NCBI GenBank assembly: GCA_963708675.1
Contig: CAVPTO010000003.1
Location: 2,666,001-2,730,000, forward strand
Length of the DNA stretch: 64,000 nt
Reading direction: 5' to 3'
Source: DATAXP01 sp963708675
Lineage (GTDB): Bacteria > Planctomycetota > Planctomycetia > Pirellulales > PNKZ01
The first letter of the stretch is position 1; the number at the start of each line of letters is the position of its first letter. This document shows positions 37,415 through 46,621 of this stretch, piece after piece. Made by a program: the position numbers and the translations under genes. Below the pieces are notes generated by a model, which had not been told where the DNA came from, searched no databases, and saw only the letters and a list, made by a program, of their open reading frames with translations.

Positions 37415-38386
37415 TCAGCGCACGCCGGCCGCCAGATGTTCAATCGCCTTGCGCCACGTCTCGGCCATGTCGTCCAGCGACGTCAAATCGAGCGGCTTCT
37501 TGCGAGCCATCGCACGCGCGAGCTGGAACTGCATCGTCTTCGCGCCGGCCGAGAGTGCCGTGAACGCCGCGATCGATTCGCCGAGCCCCGCCACGTCGTG
37601 CGATTGCAGCCAATCGAGATACGTGGCCGCCATCTCGTAACATGCGCCGAACTGTCGCAGCGTCGCGAACGAATACTGATGAAACATTTCGAGCGGCTCG
37701 TGGGCCAGCCAATCCATGTCAGCGGCGAAGCGCGGCTTGAACTTCTCGAACGGATTGCCCTCGGGCAGCAAGTCGAGATGCCGCCACAAGAGGCTTAACG
37801 ATTTTTGCGCGAGCGCGTCATCGCTCAGCGGCCTCATCGCACGTCGCTTGGCGATCTCGGTGTATGGAGGCAACACGTCGGGCGCGGCGCCGTTCAAGCG
37901 GAACACGTTGACGAAATCGTCGCCGTGCAGTTCGTAGTAACCCTGCCCGTGGAAGTAGCCGAGCCGCTGCGCTTCGACGTCGATCATCGTCGCGGCGACG
38001 GTCGACTTCACATGCGCGAGCTTGTACGCGCTGCCGGCAGTGTCGGGCAGATAGAACGAATCGAGCTCGACGAGGACTGGACGCCCGAGGCCGATTTGCT
38101 CTTCGACATGGGCAACCAGCGGACGCCAGATGGCGAGCTCTTGCACGTCGAGTCCGTAAAGCTCCAGCAGGTCGGCCAGCGGAAACTTGAAGAAGGTCCA
38201 CTGATCGCCTTCGAAGTCGATCGTGACGGTGAACGGCGCGGCCGCCAGAGGCTCGAAGCCCCAAGCGTGTAGCAGCTCGACCCACACATCAACGTAGCAA
38301 TTCGTCTCGGCCCAGCGTCGCTCCTGCGTGTGGATGCGATGCCGCGCATACGTGGCCGGGTCGAGCGACAGGACATGCTTGTTCAT
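37415..38386 (-). CDS. DUF1839 family protein
   Basis: The product has 323 residues from the ATG at 38386, which overlaps the ligase stop (ATGA). It begins LDPATYARHRIHTQERRWAETNCYVDVW and contains GFEPLAAAPFTVTIDFEGDQWTFFKFP and PVLVELDSFYLPDTAGSAY. The VELDSFYLPDT and ETNCYVD segments look like active-site regions. They are similar to peptide-synthesis or cysteine-peptidase-like folds of the BtrH type, though this assignment is tentative. DUF1839 genes are known to neighbour stand-alone amino acid:carrier-protein ligases. A role in transferring the aminoacyl group from the carrier protein is a plausible hypothesis. Confidence 0.75.
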   Translation of the reverse strand: MNKHVLSLDPATYARHRIHTQERRWAETNCYVDVWVELLHAWGFEPLAAAPFTVTIDFEGDQWTFFKFPLADLLELYGLDVQELAIWRPLVAHVEEQIGLGRPVLVELDSFYLPDTAGSAYKLAHVKSTVAATMIDVEAQRLGYFHGQGYYELHGDDFVNVFRLNGAAPDVLPPYTEIAKRRAMRPLSDDALAQKSLSLLWRHLDLLPEGNPFEKFKPRFAADMDWLAHEPLEMFHQYSFATLRQFGACYEMAATYLDWLQSHDVAGLGESIAAFTALSAGAKTMQFQLARAMARKKPLDLTSLDDMAETWRKAIEHLAAGVR

Positions 38387-39312
38387 AGTTCGAGCACATT
38401 CTTGACGTCGGTGGGCCAGTGATCGGGATCGAAGCCATGTTTGACGAACAGCGCCAGCGCAATGCGCTCGAGGCCGAAGCCAATACATGCCGTGTGCGCA
38501 GGCTCGCCGTCGGGCGTGCGGATGTCGAACGTTTTGCCGAAGTGGTCGAGATGGCAGTTGCACGACGTGATGGCCGTCGGTTTGTCGGCGCTGGCCACGG
38601 GATACACGAGCTCGAACTTCAGCACTTGCTCTTTCTGCGTGGCGGCCATGATGCGAGCGCCGCGGCCGAAGAACGGATCGTTCGCAACGACCGCCTGCAC
38701 GTCGAGCCCGACGTTGTTCAGAATCTCGGTGCCGAGCTTGAGCCAATAATCGCGGTGCTCGCGCGCCTGGTCGGCCGTGCCGAGTCGCACGTACTCGCGC
38801 TGACGGAAGATCTGCATGCGTGCCGGGTCGGCCGACGGCTCGTGACGAAACACGAACGACCGCAGATCTACCGTGCGTCCCTCGGCCGGCAATGTGCCGG
38901 TGGCCGTGGGATAGAGCGGGTAGCACGCCGCTGGGGTCATCATGACCTGCGTCGGCTCGAGATCGACCGTCCAGTTGTCGCCGCGAGTTTTCTTGTCGAT
39001 CAGCTTCGCGTGTCCTTTCACGTCGCCCGTGAAGGTGTGCACCGAGCCCATCAGGTCGGGGAAGTTGTCGATGTGCGTCGTGCGCAGGTAGTCGGCACGG
39101 TTCATGATCGACGGGAAGCGCATCACCTCGGCGTTCAAGTGCGCGCCGCGGCGAGTCACGTAACGCTCGAAACGTTCAATCACGTCTTCGAACGTGCCGC
39201 TGAGGCCATACAAGCCCGGCACGCCCGAGCGAATGAGCAGCCCGGCGTCGACGAAATGTTCCTGGCATTGGCGATACGCTTCGGACAACGGTTCGGTGGT
39301 GACCGTACACAT
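38383..39312 (-). CDS. Amino acid:[carrier protein] ligase (class II aminoacyl-tRNA synthetase-like)
   Basis: The product has 309 residues. It contains the class II catalytic core without a tRNA-binding arm: motif 2-like DLRSFVFRHEPSADPARMQIFRQREYVRLG, and motif 3-like ACIGFGLERIALALFVKHG. PAACYPLYP and SCNCHLDHFGKTFDI supply further family-specific and zinc-ligand residues. This is the seryl-tRNA synthetase homologue family that activates Gly, Ala or related amino acids and loads them on a dedicated carrier protein. The carrier gene lies upstream, with an acyl-CoA dehydrogenase gene between. The downstream gene is coupled by ATGA. The function in the cell is not settled in the family. Confidence 0.88.
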   Translation of the reverse strand: MCTVTTEPLSEAYRQCQEHFVDAGLLIRSGVPGLYGLSGTFEDVIERFERYVTRRGAHLNAEVMRFPSIMNRADYLRTTHIDNFPDLMGSVHTFTGDVKGHAKLIDKKTRGDNWTVDLEPTQVMMTPAACYPLYPTATGTLPAEGRTVDLRSFVFRHEPSADPARMQIFRQREYVRLGTADQAREHRDYWLKLGTEILNNVGLDVQAVVANDPFFGRGARIMAATQKEQVLKFELVYPVASADKPTAITSCNCHLDHFGKTFDIRTPDGEPAHTACIGFGLERIALALFVKHGFDPDHWPTDVKNVLEL

Positions 39313-39313
39313 G

Positions 39314-40513
39314 TTAGTGCCCCTCTTTGTGAGCCGTGAGCATCGTTGCGTTCAAACGGGCAATGCGATCATTGTTCACCATCACGCCGGCGCCGTAAGC
39401 ATCGCGAAGCTGGCGCGACAGACTGAACTTGGTGTCGTTGCGGTAACCCGAGATGCCGCAGATGAGCATCGCGCGGCCCACGATCTCGACGATCCGCTGC
39501 GAGCACGACAGCTTCAGGTTGTTCGTGCGGATAGCGAAGCCGAAATTGCGGAATCCCTCGGCATTGTCGGCCTCGAGCAACTTGTGATACTCGTGAGCCA
39601 GCCCGTAGACGTTGTGACGCATCTCTTGCAGCACCAGATCGGTTTCGGCCAATCGCAGTGCCGACATCGGTGTCTCGCCCGGCGTTTTGCGGGCTTCGGC
39701 TCGCACGAAAGCGCGAGCACGATTGACGGCGTCGGCCGCAATACCCGTCCACAACGCGCCCCACACGATGTGCGAGTACGGGTGCATCGTCTGCGACAAA
39801 ATGCTGTCGAACGGCGTCGGCAGAATCTGCTCAGCGGCGCCCGAGGCCGTCAGGGTGAACCCCGAGCTGCACGTCCCGCGGAATCCGAGTGTGTCCCAAT
39901 TCGAAAGCGGCTCGGCCGTGTACTCGCCGCGTCGCACGAGCACATGCACCTGGTCGCTCGACTGAGCATCGGGGGCGCGGCGCGCGGTGACGAGAATGTC
40001 GTCGGCATATTCGCCGTACGAAATCACGGGGGCTTTCTTCGTCAGCGTGAATCGCGAGCCATCGCTCTCGACGGCGCAGATGCTCGACCGCAAGTCGCCA
40101 CCGGTTCCCATCTCCGTCGTCGCCGAAGCCATCAGCCGCTGATGCTCGACAAGTTGCCGCAGGTAGTCGCGGAAGTAACTCGAATGCTGTGCGTGATGCA
40201 CGACGCACGCAACTTGAATGGCGTGCATGGCGTAGATCATGGCCGAGCTGCCGCAGTATTGGCCGAGCGCCTCGCAGACGCGGGCCGTCTGCACGATGTT
40301 CAGCTCCATGCCGCCGTACATCTTCGGCACGTACGCGCTCAGCAGCGACGCTTCGCGCATCGCGTCAATCGACTCCGTCGGGAAACGGCCTTCGCGATCG
40401 ACCGAGGCCGCGTGCGGCGCGAGCACCAAGCGACCGATGTCGTGCGCGAGCGAAAGGAGTTCATCGTCGCAGCACAGTGCGGTCGACGCGCGAGAAGTTT
40501 CGATGCCGGCCAT
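39314..40513 (-). CDS. Acyl-CoA dehydrogenase-like flavoenzyme
   Basis: The product has 399 residues from the ATG at 40513; open sequence upstream overlaps the carrier-protein gene in another frame. The N-terminal helical domain contains FPTESIDAMREASLLSAYVPKMYGG. The FAD-binding and beta-domain segment has SATTEMGTGGDLRSSICAVE, and the C-terminal helical domain has ISGYRNDTKFSLSRQLRDAYG. In a typical acyl-CoA dehydrogenase the substrate is an acyl thioester. Beside an amino acid:carrier-protein ligase and carrier protein, the likely substrate is an aminoacyl-carrier thioester. The stop is one base before the ligase ATG. The substrate identity is inferred. Confidence 0.85.
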   Translation of the reverse strand: MAGIETSRASTALCCDDELLSLAHDIGRLVLAPHAASVDREGRFPTESIDAMREASLLSAYVPKMYGGMELNIVQTARVCEALGQYCGSSAMIYAMHAIQVACVVHHAQHSSYFRDYLRQLVEHQRLMASATTEMGTGGDLRSSICAVESDGSRFTLTKKAPVISYGEYADDILVTARRAPDAQSSDQVHVLVRRGEYTAEPLSNWDTLGFRGTCSSGFTLTASGAAEQILPTPFDSILSQTMHPYSHIVWGALWTGIAADAVNRARAFVRAEARKTPGETPMSALRLAETDLVLQEMRHNVYGLAHEYHKLLEADNAEGFRNFGFAIRTNNLKLSCSQRIVEIVGRAMLICGISGYRNDTKFSLSRQLRDAYGAGVMVNNDRIARLNATMLTAHKEGH

Positions 40514-40544
40514 AGACGTAGGGTCGCCTTGAAGCGAAAGTTGG

Positions 40545-40820
40545 TTAGTGAGAAAGTTTCGCGACCGCCTCTGCCATGGCGGCGATGCTGCGGAACGTCG
40601 TCCGGCTGAGCATCGACTCGGGAAGTTCGACGTCGAATCGGTCTTCAAGCGCCAGCATGATTCCGACGGTCGCCAGCGACGTGAGGCCGACCGTGTACAA
40701 GTCGGTTTCTTCGTCGAGCGTTTGGACGTCGACCGACAGCGACCCTTGCTTGGCGAGGATTTCGCGGATGGCGTCAACTTCGGTTACTTGTGTCATAGCC
40801 GTCTGAGAATCGGTTTTCAT
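40545..40820 (-). CDS. Carrier protein (phosphopantetheine-binding)
   Basis: The product has 91 residues from the ATG at 40820; an internal ATG at 40796 is an alternative start. Four-helix carrier fold: VDAIREILAKQ, then TDLYTVGLTSLATVGIMLALE with the serine of LTSLA replacing the usual DSL Ser, then DVELPESMLSRTTFRSIAAMAEAVAKL. The Ser would carry 4'-phosphopantetheine. The sequence differs from fatty-acid carrier proteins and fits the dedicated carriers of the ligase three genes away. It heads the operon; the acyl-CoA dehydrogenase gene starts 31 bases downstream. Confidence 0.87.
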   Translation of the reverse strand: MKTDSQTAMTQVTEVDAIREILAKQGSLSVDVQTLDEETDLYTVGLTSLATVGIMLALEDRFDVELPESMLSRTTFRSIAAMAEAVAKLSH

Positions 40821-41026
40821 ACGATTGAAATACGGAGGTGTGTCAATGAAAAGTTAGCTCGCGCGTAGAGACATCGACGGCCGATTTGCCGCAGGGCGAA
40901 CGAGGAATTTGCAGGCCAAGCGATCACACTGTCCCGGAAGACAAACCTACGTCACGTGGCGCATGAAAAATGGGTGAGATCGCGGTCGGGTCGTGACGAT
41001 CGCGCCGATTGGTTCGCCGCATCGCT

Positions 41027-41078
41027 GAGTTAGCCGCGTCGCTTGCGACGCGCTTCACATGCGAGCCGCTGCTAACTC
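41027..41078. repeat. Palindrome of the GTTAGCC family
   Basis: Outer arms GAGTTAGC and GCTAACTC (41027-41034 and 41071-41078) enclose an inner GCGTCGCTTGCGACGC hairpin. The right arm overlaps the stop codon of the acetyltransferase gene at 41072. Confidence 0.75.
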
Positions 41079-41479
41079 GGCGCTCGCCGCGGGATGATCC
41101 AGCACGACTCGTGCTTCGTCATGCCGACATGCGGGTAATACGTCACCGCGGCCGGGGCCGAAAGCAAGATCAACGCGGTATTCAGCCCGGCGGCCTCGTG
41201 CGTGCGGCGAATCAACTCGCGGCCGATGCCTTGCCGCTGAAACGCCTCGTCGACCGCCAAGTCGGATAGATACGTGCAGTAGCTGAAGTCGGTGATCGCT
41301 CGCGAGACTCCGACCAACTTCCCTTCGCGACGCGCCGTCAGAATGACGTCGGCCTTGGCGAGCATGGTCTCGATCATGGTGCGGTCGCCGACGGGGCGAC
41401 GCTTGGCCAACGTCGATCGCACGAGCACATCAATGAACTCATCGGCCGAAAGCGCGGGCTCGAGCTGGTAGTCGATCAT
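41072..41479 (-). CDS. GNAT-family acetyltransferase
   Basis: The product has 135 residues. The acetyl-CoA site is LAVDEAFQRQGIGRELIRRTHEAAG (Q/R-x2-G-x-G/A motif). It is preceded by strands VILTARREGKLVGVSRAIT and followed by LILLSAPAAVTYYPHVGMTKHE, a typical GNAT ending. It transfers an acetyl group from acetyl-CoA to an amine, but the substrate is unknown. It lies upstream of the carrier-protein operon on the same strand, about 250 bases away and separated by a palindrome. Co-transcription is possible but not shown. Its stop overlaps the palindrome. Confidence 0.85.
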   Translation of the reverse strand: MIDYQLEPALSADEFIDVLVRSTLAKRRPVGDRTMIETMLAKADVILTARREGKLVGVSRAITDFSYCTYLSDLAVDEAFQRQGIGRELIRRTHEAAGLNTALILLSAPAAVTYYPHVGMTKHESCWIIPRRAPS

Positions 41480-41551
41480 GCCGAAGTGTACGTCATCGCT
41501 GATTCGTGATCACTCACGCCACGCCGCAGAGTCGTCACCGGCGGCGCAATC

Positions 41552-43447
41552 CTAATCAACCGCGTCGAGATGCGGATCGAGGCCCATCTCGCGGCAGGAA
41601 CGCATCGACGCCTTCTCCTGCCACAACAGCGCTTGCCGCTGGCGAAAGCTGCGACGTTCCATCAATCGCTGAGCCCGCACGAACCACCGCTGCACGTTCG
41701 CCAAATCCGTCGAGCTTTCCCTGCTTCTGCGCAGTCGCTTCGCCTTAGCGACGCCAAGTCCGCGATCGAGTAGCTCGTCATCCAATGACAAGTATTGTCG
41801 ATAGCTGCCGGGGTCGCCTTGTCGTCCGCAACGGCCGATGAGTTGCCGATCGATGCGGGCGGACTCATGCATCTCGGTACATATCACGTGCAGTCCGCCG
41901 AGTTCCGCCACACCGGAATCAAGCAGAATGTCGGTGCCACGACCTGCCATGTTCGTCGCCACCGTGATGCGACCAGCGTGCCCGGCCTCGGCAATGATCC
42001 CCGCTTCGTGTGCAACCTCGTGAGCGTTCAATACCTGGTGATTCAGCCCGGCCGCGTTGAGTTGAGCCGAGAGTTGTTGCGATTGATCGATCGATCGCGT
42101 CCCGATGAGCACTGGCCGCCCCTGAGCGTGCAACGTGCGAATCTCGTCGACAATGGAGGTCAGCTTGGCCTCGCGACTTGCAAAGATGCGCGTCGTCTCG
42201 CGACGTCGGATCGGCGGACGGTTCGTCGAGATCACACTCACGCGCAACTTGTATATGCGTTTCAGCTCGCAAGCGGCCGACTGCGCAGTGCCGCTCATTC
42301 CAGCAAGATGCCGGTATCGCAGAAAGAAATCTTGCACCGTGATGCGTGCCGCTTGCCCACCGGCGGGGCTGATCTGCAATCCTTCTTGCGCCTCGACCGC
42401 CTGATGCACCCCTTCGCGCCAACGTCGGCCTTCAGCAACGCGCCCCGTGAACTCATCGACGATATGAACCACGCCGTTCGTCACGACGTATTGTCGGTCG
42501 CGGTCGAAGAACTCACGACAACGCAAGGCGCGTTCGATATCGTCGGAGATCGTCACCATATCGACGGCGTCGAGGCACGGCGGCATCGACAGAGTTCGAA
42601 TATGTTGACGGCCCGCTCCAGTCAGGTCGACGCGCTGTCGACGTTGATCGACAACGTAATCGACATCACGCACGAACGACCTCGCAGCCACGGCGGCGAA
42701 ACGGTAGCGAGCGACCGCAAGCGCCTGGTTGGCGCCGCAGGCACTGATAATCAGCGGTGTGCCGGCTTCATCAATGAGAATACTGTCGGCCTCGTCGACG
42801 AGCGCGAAGTGTAAACCACGGCCGACCGGCTTGTCGTGCGATGTTGAAGTCTGTTCGCCGTCGAGGATTTGCCAATCACCGTGTTGCTTTCCTTGCTGTT
42901 CTCGCTGCAGCAGGCGGTCTCGCAGAAAATCGAAGCCGAATTCCTTGGCGGTTCCGTAGGTAATGTCGCACGCATAGGCGCAACGTCGCGCGTCGGGCGA
43001 CAAATTCGCCTCGACGACGCCGACGGTCATGCCTAGCGCCGCGTAGATCGACTGCATTAACTCGGCGTCGCGGCGGGCGAGATAGTCGTTGACCGTCGCA
43101 AGATGAGCGCCCTTTCCCGCAAGTGCGTGCAGATACAACGGCAGCGTCGCCGTCAGCGTCTTCCCTTCGCCGGTCTGCATCTCGGCCAGCCGACGTCGCG
43201 CCATCGCGATGCCGCCAAGCATTTGCACGTCGAAGTGCCGCATGCCCGTCGTCCGCCGCGAGGCTTCGCGCACCAACGCAAACGCCTCGCCGATGAGCGA
43301 TGTCAACGACTCTCGCGCCTGCGCTGGGTAGCGCAGCGCCAAACTGCGACGCTTCAAAACGGCGTCGTTCTCATCCTTGAGACGCGACTCCGAGACGTTC
43401 ACGCTTCGCAGCAGTCGCCTCGACGACTGAAACAACATGCTGGGCAT
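41552..43447 (-). CDS. SecA-like ATPase, shortened
   Basis: The product has 631 residues from the ATG at 43447, five bases after the upstream stop. SecA motor motifs are complete: MQTGEGKTLTATLPLYLHAL (Walker A), LVDEADSILIDEAGTPLIIS (DEAD box plus the SecA signature) and VATNMAGRGTDILLDSG (motif V), then QLIGRCGRQGDPGSYRQYLSLDD. The protein is about 200-250 residues shorter than housekeeping SecA and lacks the C-terminal linker and Cys-rich zinc site for SecB. It is therefore an accessory translocase motor. It ends a four-gene export operon whose first members are HlyD-type adaptors. No second SecY gene is present in the window. Confidence 0.87.
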   Translation of the reverse strand: MPSMLFQSSRRLLRSVNVSESRLKDENDAVLKRRSLALRYPAQARESLTSLIGEAFALVREASRRTTGMRHFDVQMLGGIAMARRRLAEMQTGEGKTLTATLPLYLHALAGKGAHLATVNDYLARRDAELMQSIYAALGMTVGVVEANLSPDARRCAYACDITYGTAKEFGFDFLRDRLLQREQQGKQHGDWQILDGEQTSTSHDKPVGRGLHFALVDEADSILIDEAGTPLIISACGANQALAVARYRFAAVAARSFVRDVDYVVDQRRQRVDLTGAGRQHIRTLSMPPCLDAVDMVTISDDIERALRCREFFDRDRQYVVTNGVVHIVDEFTGRVAEGRRWREGVHQAVEAQEGLQISPAGGQAARITVQDFFLRYRHLAGMSGTAQSAACELKRIYKLRVSVISTNRPPIRRRETTRIFASREAKLTSIVDEIRTLHAQGRPVLIGTRSIDQSQQLSAQLNAAGLNHQVLNAHEVAHEAGIIAEAGHAGRITVATNMAGRGTDILLDSGVAELGGLHVICTEMHESARIDRQLIGRCGRQGDPGSYRQYLSLDDELLDRGLGVAKAKRLRRSRESSTDLANVQRWFVRAQRLMERRSFRQRQALLWQEKASMRSCREMGLDPHLDAVD

Positions 43448-43452
43448 GATGG

Positions 43453-45684
43453 CTACACCTCGAAGTGAAACGTCTGCCAGAACCATCGCCACGCCTGCCG
43501 GCCGAGGCTTTGCCACGCGACGTCGATCTTGGCTTGGCCACGTGAACCGAGAGGCAACATTTCGCTCGCGTCAATCGGCACACGCACGTGATACGAAACG
43601 TTCATGAGCCGTTCGATGCCGCGCTCGTCAGTTTTCGTGCTCAGCGCGCCGCCGCTTTTGTTCGAGAGATGCCGCGGACTGACCTTCAGCTCGTCGCGGG
43701 CGATTTCTTCGACGCTGCCTCGAAACGTCCGCTCGGGATAGGCGTCGATTTTGATCGTGACGTTCTGCCCCTTTTGCACGGCAGCGACGTCGCTTTGTTC
43801 GACAACGACGAGCGCATCGCAAGATTGCGGATCACCGATCTGACAGAGAAGCGTTCCCATTTCGAGCCAACAGCCCGCGTTGCGTCGCTCGAGCGGTGAG
43901 CCCGCCCACGTCGCAAGTTCGCCTTCCTGCGGACGGTGTCGCGGCTGCTCAGGCGGCGGAAGCACAGTGCCTGACCGTTCGGCCACGAGTGTCAACTTGT
44001 GTCGATCGTGATGTTTTCGGTCGAGTTGCTCGTTGAAAGAGGCGAGCGTCTTCTCAGCCTCGGCGAGATGACGGCCGGCCATCACATCGTTGAAACGCCG
44101 ATGCCAAAGCATCGCGACCCGCGAGGCGTAATGATCGCGCTTCGCCTCGATCTCAGCGATCTCCAGATCGAGATCGACATTCTCCAATCGCGCAAGCACG
44201 GCGCCTTGCTCGACATAATCCCCCTGAGCGACGAACGTCTCGACGAGCACGCCCGGCATGTTGACGAACACGTTCGCAGCGTCGCGCGGCTCGAGCTCCA
44301 TTGCCGTGATGACTCTTCGTGGCACGGGCACAAACGCCACGGCGGCGAGCGAGATCGCCACTGCGACGGCGTCAACGTGCAGGCGATAGCGTTCGATCTG
44401 CTCCCATCGACCAGGCACGCGAAGGTAGCGCACCAGGCTCACCAGCGGCATCGCAATCATCGAACCAATGAGCAACACCGCGATCGCGCGAGCAAACACC
44501 TCTAACCGATACGGCTTCAGCGCGCTGTCGATGAACCACAAGATCGAGAACACCACGATCCATCGATAGACGAACGACGCGATGGCATACACGGCCAGCC
44601 AGAAAGTATGACGCGTCGGCAGCGACGAGTTCTCGGAAAGCTCGATGCCCAACAACGTGCGAGTCGTCCAACTCTTGAGCACCGTCGTTGAGCACTGCGC
44701 CAAGTTCGGCATCTCCAGCAAGTCGGCCAGAATGAAATAGCCGTCGTAGCGCATGAGCGGATTGGCATTGAACACGAGCGTCGATACCGAGCAGACGAAC
44801 ATCACGTTCAAGGCGAGATGATGCACGACGCCGGGAACGGTGAACCAGCACACGAACGTCGCGATCGAGGCGAGCACCAGTTCGACCAGCATGCCCGCAG
44901 CGCCGATGGCCACGCGCTGCCACTTGCTTTTGAGCATCCACGCGTCGGAGACGTTGCAATACAGGCAAGGCGTGAAGACCAACAACATCGCGCCAAGTTC
45001 GGGACATTCGCCGCCGAAATGTTTGCACGCCAGGCCGTGGCCGAACTCGTGCAAGATTTTCACGACCGCCAACGTCGCCATCAGCATCCAGGTCGTCTCG
45101 AACGTGAAGTACTGATGAAACTCCGGCAATCGAGCGCGGAACGTGTCGAACTTCACGACCACCAGCGACAGCGCCGACATGCCGAGAAACAGAAAGGCCG
45201 CGAGCGCCCAAGGTGAGAAGATCCAACGCACGCGCGGATGAAGCAAATTGAACAGCCGGTCGGGACACACGCCGCGAAAGCGGATTGCCAGCGGGTTCGT
45301 GAGCCGGCCGAGCCACGCTCGCACGCGCTGTTTCTGTCGCCGCTCGGCCAATCGCTGACCTTGATCGTGGGCTACCGAGTACGCGAGTCCCGATGCGTGC
45401 AAGTTCGCGAGAAGTTCCGCAAGCTCGCCGAGCGTGATCTTCGTCGGCGCAAAGTGCGATTCGAAGCGCGTGCGAATCGCATCGAGACTCGTCGCGCCAT
45501 CGAGCATCGAGAGCACGAACCATTCCTCGTCGCTCAATCGCGAGTACTTCAGCGACAGCGGATCTTTGAGGATGTACGACGTGCGACCTTCATGCTCTTG
45601 TCGCGTGCACACCAGGTCGACACGCTTGCGCAGCGGGACCGGGCGCGAGGCGCTGGCGGTGATGTCGGACGAGGCGGTGGTCAT
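43453..45684 (-). CDS. PqqD-like / M50 zinc metalloprotease / HlyD fusion protein
   Basis: The product has 743 residues. An N-terminal winged-helix PqqD-like domain (about 25-110, LKYSRLSDEEWFVLSMLDGATS) is of the type that binds leader peptides. A membrane-embedded M50 domain follows, with the zinc motif KILHEFGHGLACKHFGG and multiple transmembrane helices (about 160-430). MRYDGYFILADLLEMP supplies the second zinc site. A HlyD-type periplasmic adaptor with a lipoyl/hairpin region completes the protein (about 470-740, GVLVETFVAQGDYVEQGAVLARLENVD). The fusion could recognise, clip and pass an exported protein. It is 16 bases from the upstream HlyD gene and five from the SecA-like gene. Confidence 0.85.
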   Translation of the reverse strand: MTTASSDITASASRPVPLRKRVDLVCTRQEHEGRTSYILKDPLSLKYSRLSDEEWFVLSMLDGATSLDAIRTRFESHFAPTKITLGELAELLANLHASGLAYSVAHDQGQRLAERRQKQRVRAWLGRLTNPLAIRFRGVCPDRLFNLLHPRVRWIFSPWALAAFLFLGMSALSLVVVKFDTFRARLPEFHQYFTFETTWMLMATLAVVKILHEFGHGLACKHFGGECPELGAMLLVFTPCLYCNVSDAWMLKSKWQRVAIGAAGMLVELVLASIATFVCWFTVPGVVHHLALNVMFVCSVSTLVFNANPLMRYDGYFILADLLEMPNLAQCSTTVLKSWTTRTLLGIELSENSSLPTRHTFWLAVYAIASFVYRWIVVFSILWFIDSALKPYRLEVFARAIAVLLIGSMIAMPLVSLVRYLRVPGRWEQIERYRLHVDAVAVAISLAAVAFVPVPRRVITAMELEPRDAANVFVNMPGVLVETFVAQGDYVEQGAVLARLENVDLDLEIAEIEAKRDHYASRVAMLWHRRFNDVMAGRHLAEAEKTLASFNEQLDRKHHDRHKLTLVAERSGTVLPPPEQPRHRPQEGELATWAGSPLERRNAGCWLEMGTLLCQIGDPQSCDALVVVEQSDVAAVQKGQNVTIKIDAYPERTFRGSVEEIARDELKVSPRHLSNKSGGALSTKTDERGIERLMNVSYHVRVPIDASEMLPLGSRGQAKIDVAWQSLGRQAWRWFWQTFHFEV

Positions 45685-45700
45685 CGTTTGGCCGCGGACT

Positions 45701-46606
45701 CTAAGGATTCGACGAGAGCTGTTCGACCGTTTCGGTCGCGATGGTCATCTGCGCTTTGAGGCCGGGTCGCAGGAGCCATTGGCCTTGCTCGCGGCGGTTG
45801 TCGACCTCGGCCCAAAGCCTGAAATCGCCGCCGGCTTGCACACGCGGATCGACGAACACCACACGACCCGTGAACGTTTCGATGCGACCGTGCGCGAGCG
45901 GCACGGAGACCGTCACCGGCTTGCCGATCACGTCGCTCGGCGACACCTCGGCAGCGCTCACGAACGTCTCGACACGCAGCCGGTCCATGCGAATCACGCG
46001 CAACACGGCGTCGCCGGGCTTGAGCCATTCGCCAACGTGCGGCACGATGTCGACCACCTCGCCAGCGAACGGCGCACGCAATTCGCGGCGCGTGATCTCG
46101 TCGTCAGCCAAGTCGACCTTCGCGGTGTTCGCTTCGGTTTCGAGCGACGCGACCTTTTGCTCGTGGCGGGCTTTCTCGATTTGCAACGTCGCCTGCTGTA
46201 CGGTCAGCATCAGCTTCTGCATTTCGACCGGCGACTTCGTGCCAGCCACCTTGCGATTGGCGTCGCGGTTGATGTCGTATTCGGAAGTCGCGACCTGGCG
46301 CGTGGCGTCGGCATAGCGAATATCGACGTCGTCCTGTGCTTTCTCGTGCGAGGTCGCGCGTTCGGCCGCTGCAACGCGTCGCTCCAATCGTGCCGGTGCG
46401 TCATTCACTCGGCCGAGCACCGCGCCTGATTCGACTTGCTCCCCTTCATGCACGCGAAGTTCGACGAGCACGCCCGCTTCCTGAGCCGGCACCTGCACAT
46501 CGTCGACGAGCGAGAGCAAGCAGCGATCGAGCCGCAGTTCCGCGCTCGCGGTGTGTGCGATAAGCACGAAGGTCGAAAGAATTGTCGACGTCATGACGAT
46601 TCGCAT
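45701..46606 (-). CDS. HlyD-family membrane-fusion protein
   Basis: The product has 301 residues with an N-terminal signal/anchor (TSTILSTFVLIAHTASA). The lipoyl part begins VQVPAQEAGVLVELRVHEGEQVESGAVLGRVND. A long alpha-helical hairpin follows (about 90-165, with LMLTVQQATLQIEKARHEQKVASLETEANTAKV). The barrel continues LRAPFAGEVVDIVPHVGEWLKPGD. Such adaptors bridge inner-membrane machinery to an outer-membrane channel. It is 15 bases from the upstream GAF-HlyD gene. No TolC-like protein is encoded nearby, so the outer-membrane partner would lie elsewhere. Confidence 0.86.
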   Translation of the reverse strand: MRIVMTSTILSTFVLIAHTASAELRLDRCLLSLVDDVQVPAQEAGVLVELRVHEGEQVESGAVLGRVNDAPARLERRVAAAERATSHEKAQDDVDIRYADATRQVATSEYDINRDANRKVAGTKSPVEMQKLMLTVQQATLQIEKARHEQKVASLETEANTAKVDLADDEITRRELRAPFAGEVVDIVPHVGEWLKPGDAVLRVIRMDRLRVETFVSAAEVSPSDVIGKPVTVSVPLAHGRIETFTGRVVFVDPRVQAGGDFRLWAEVDNRREQGQWLLRPGLKAQMTIATETVEQLSSNP

Positions 46607-46621
46607 CGGAAGATCCTTGCC

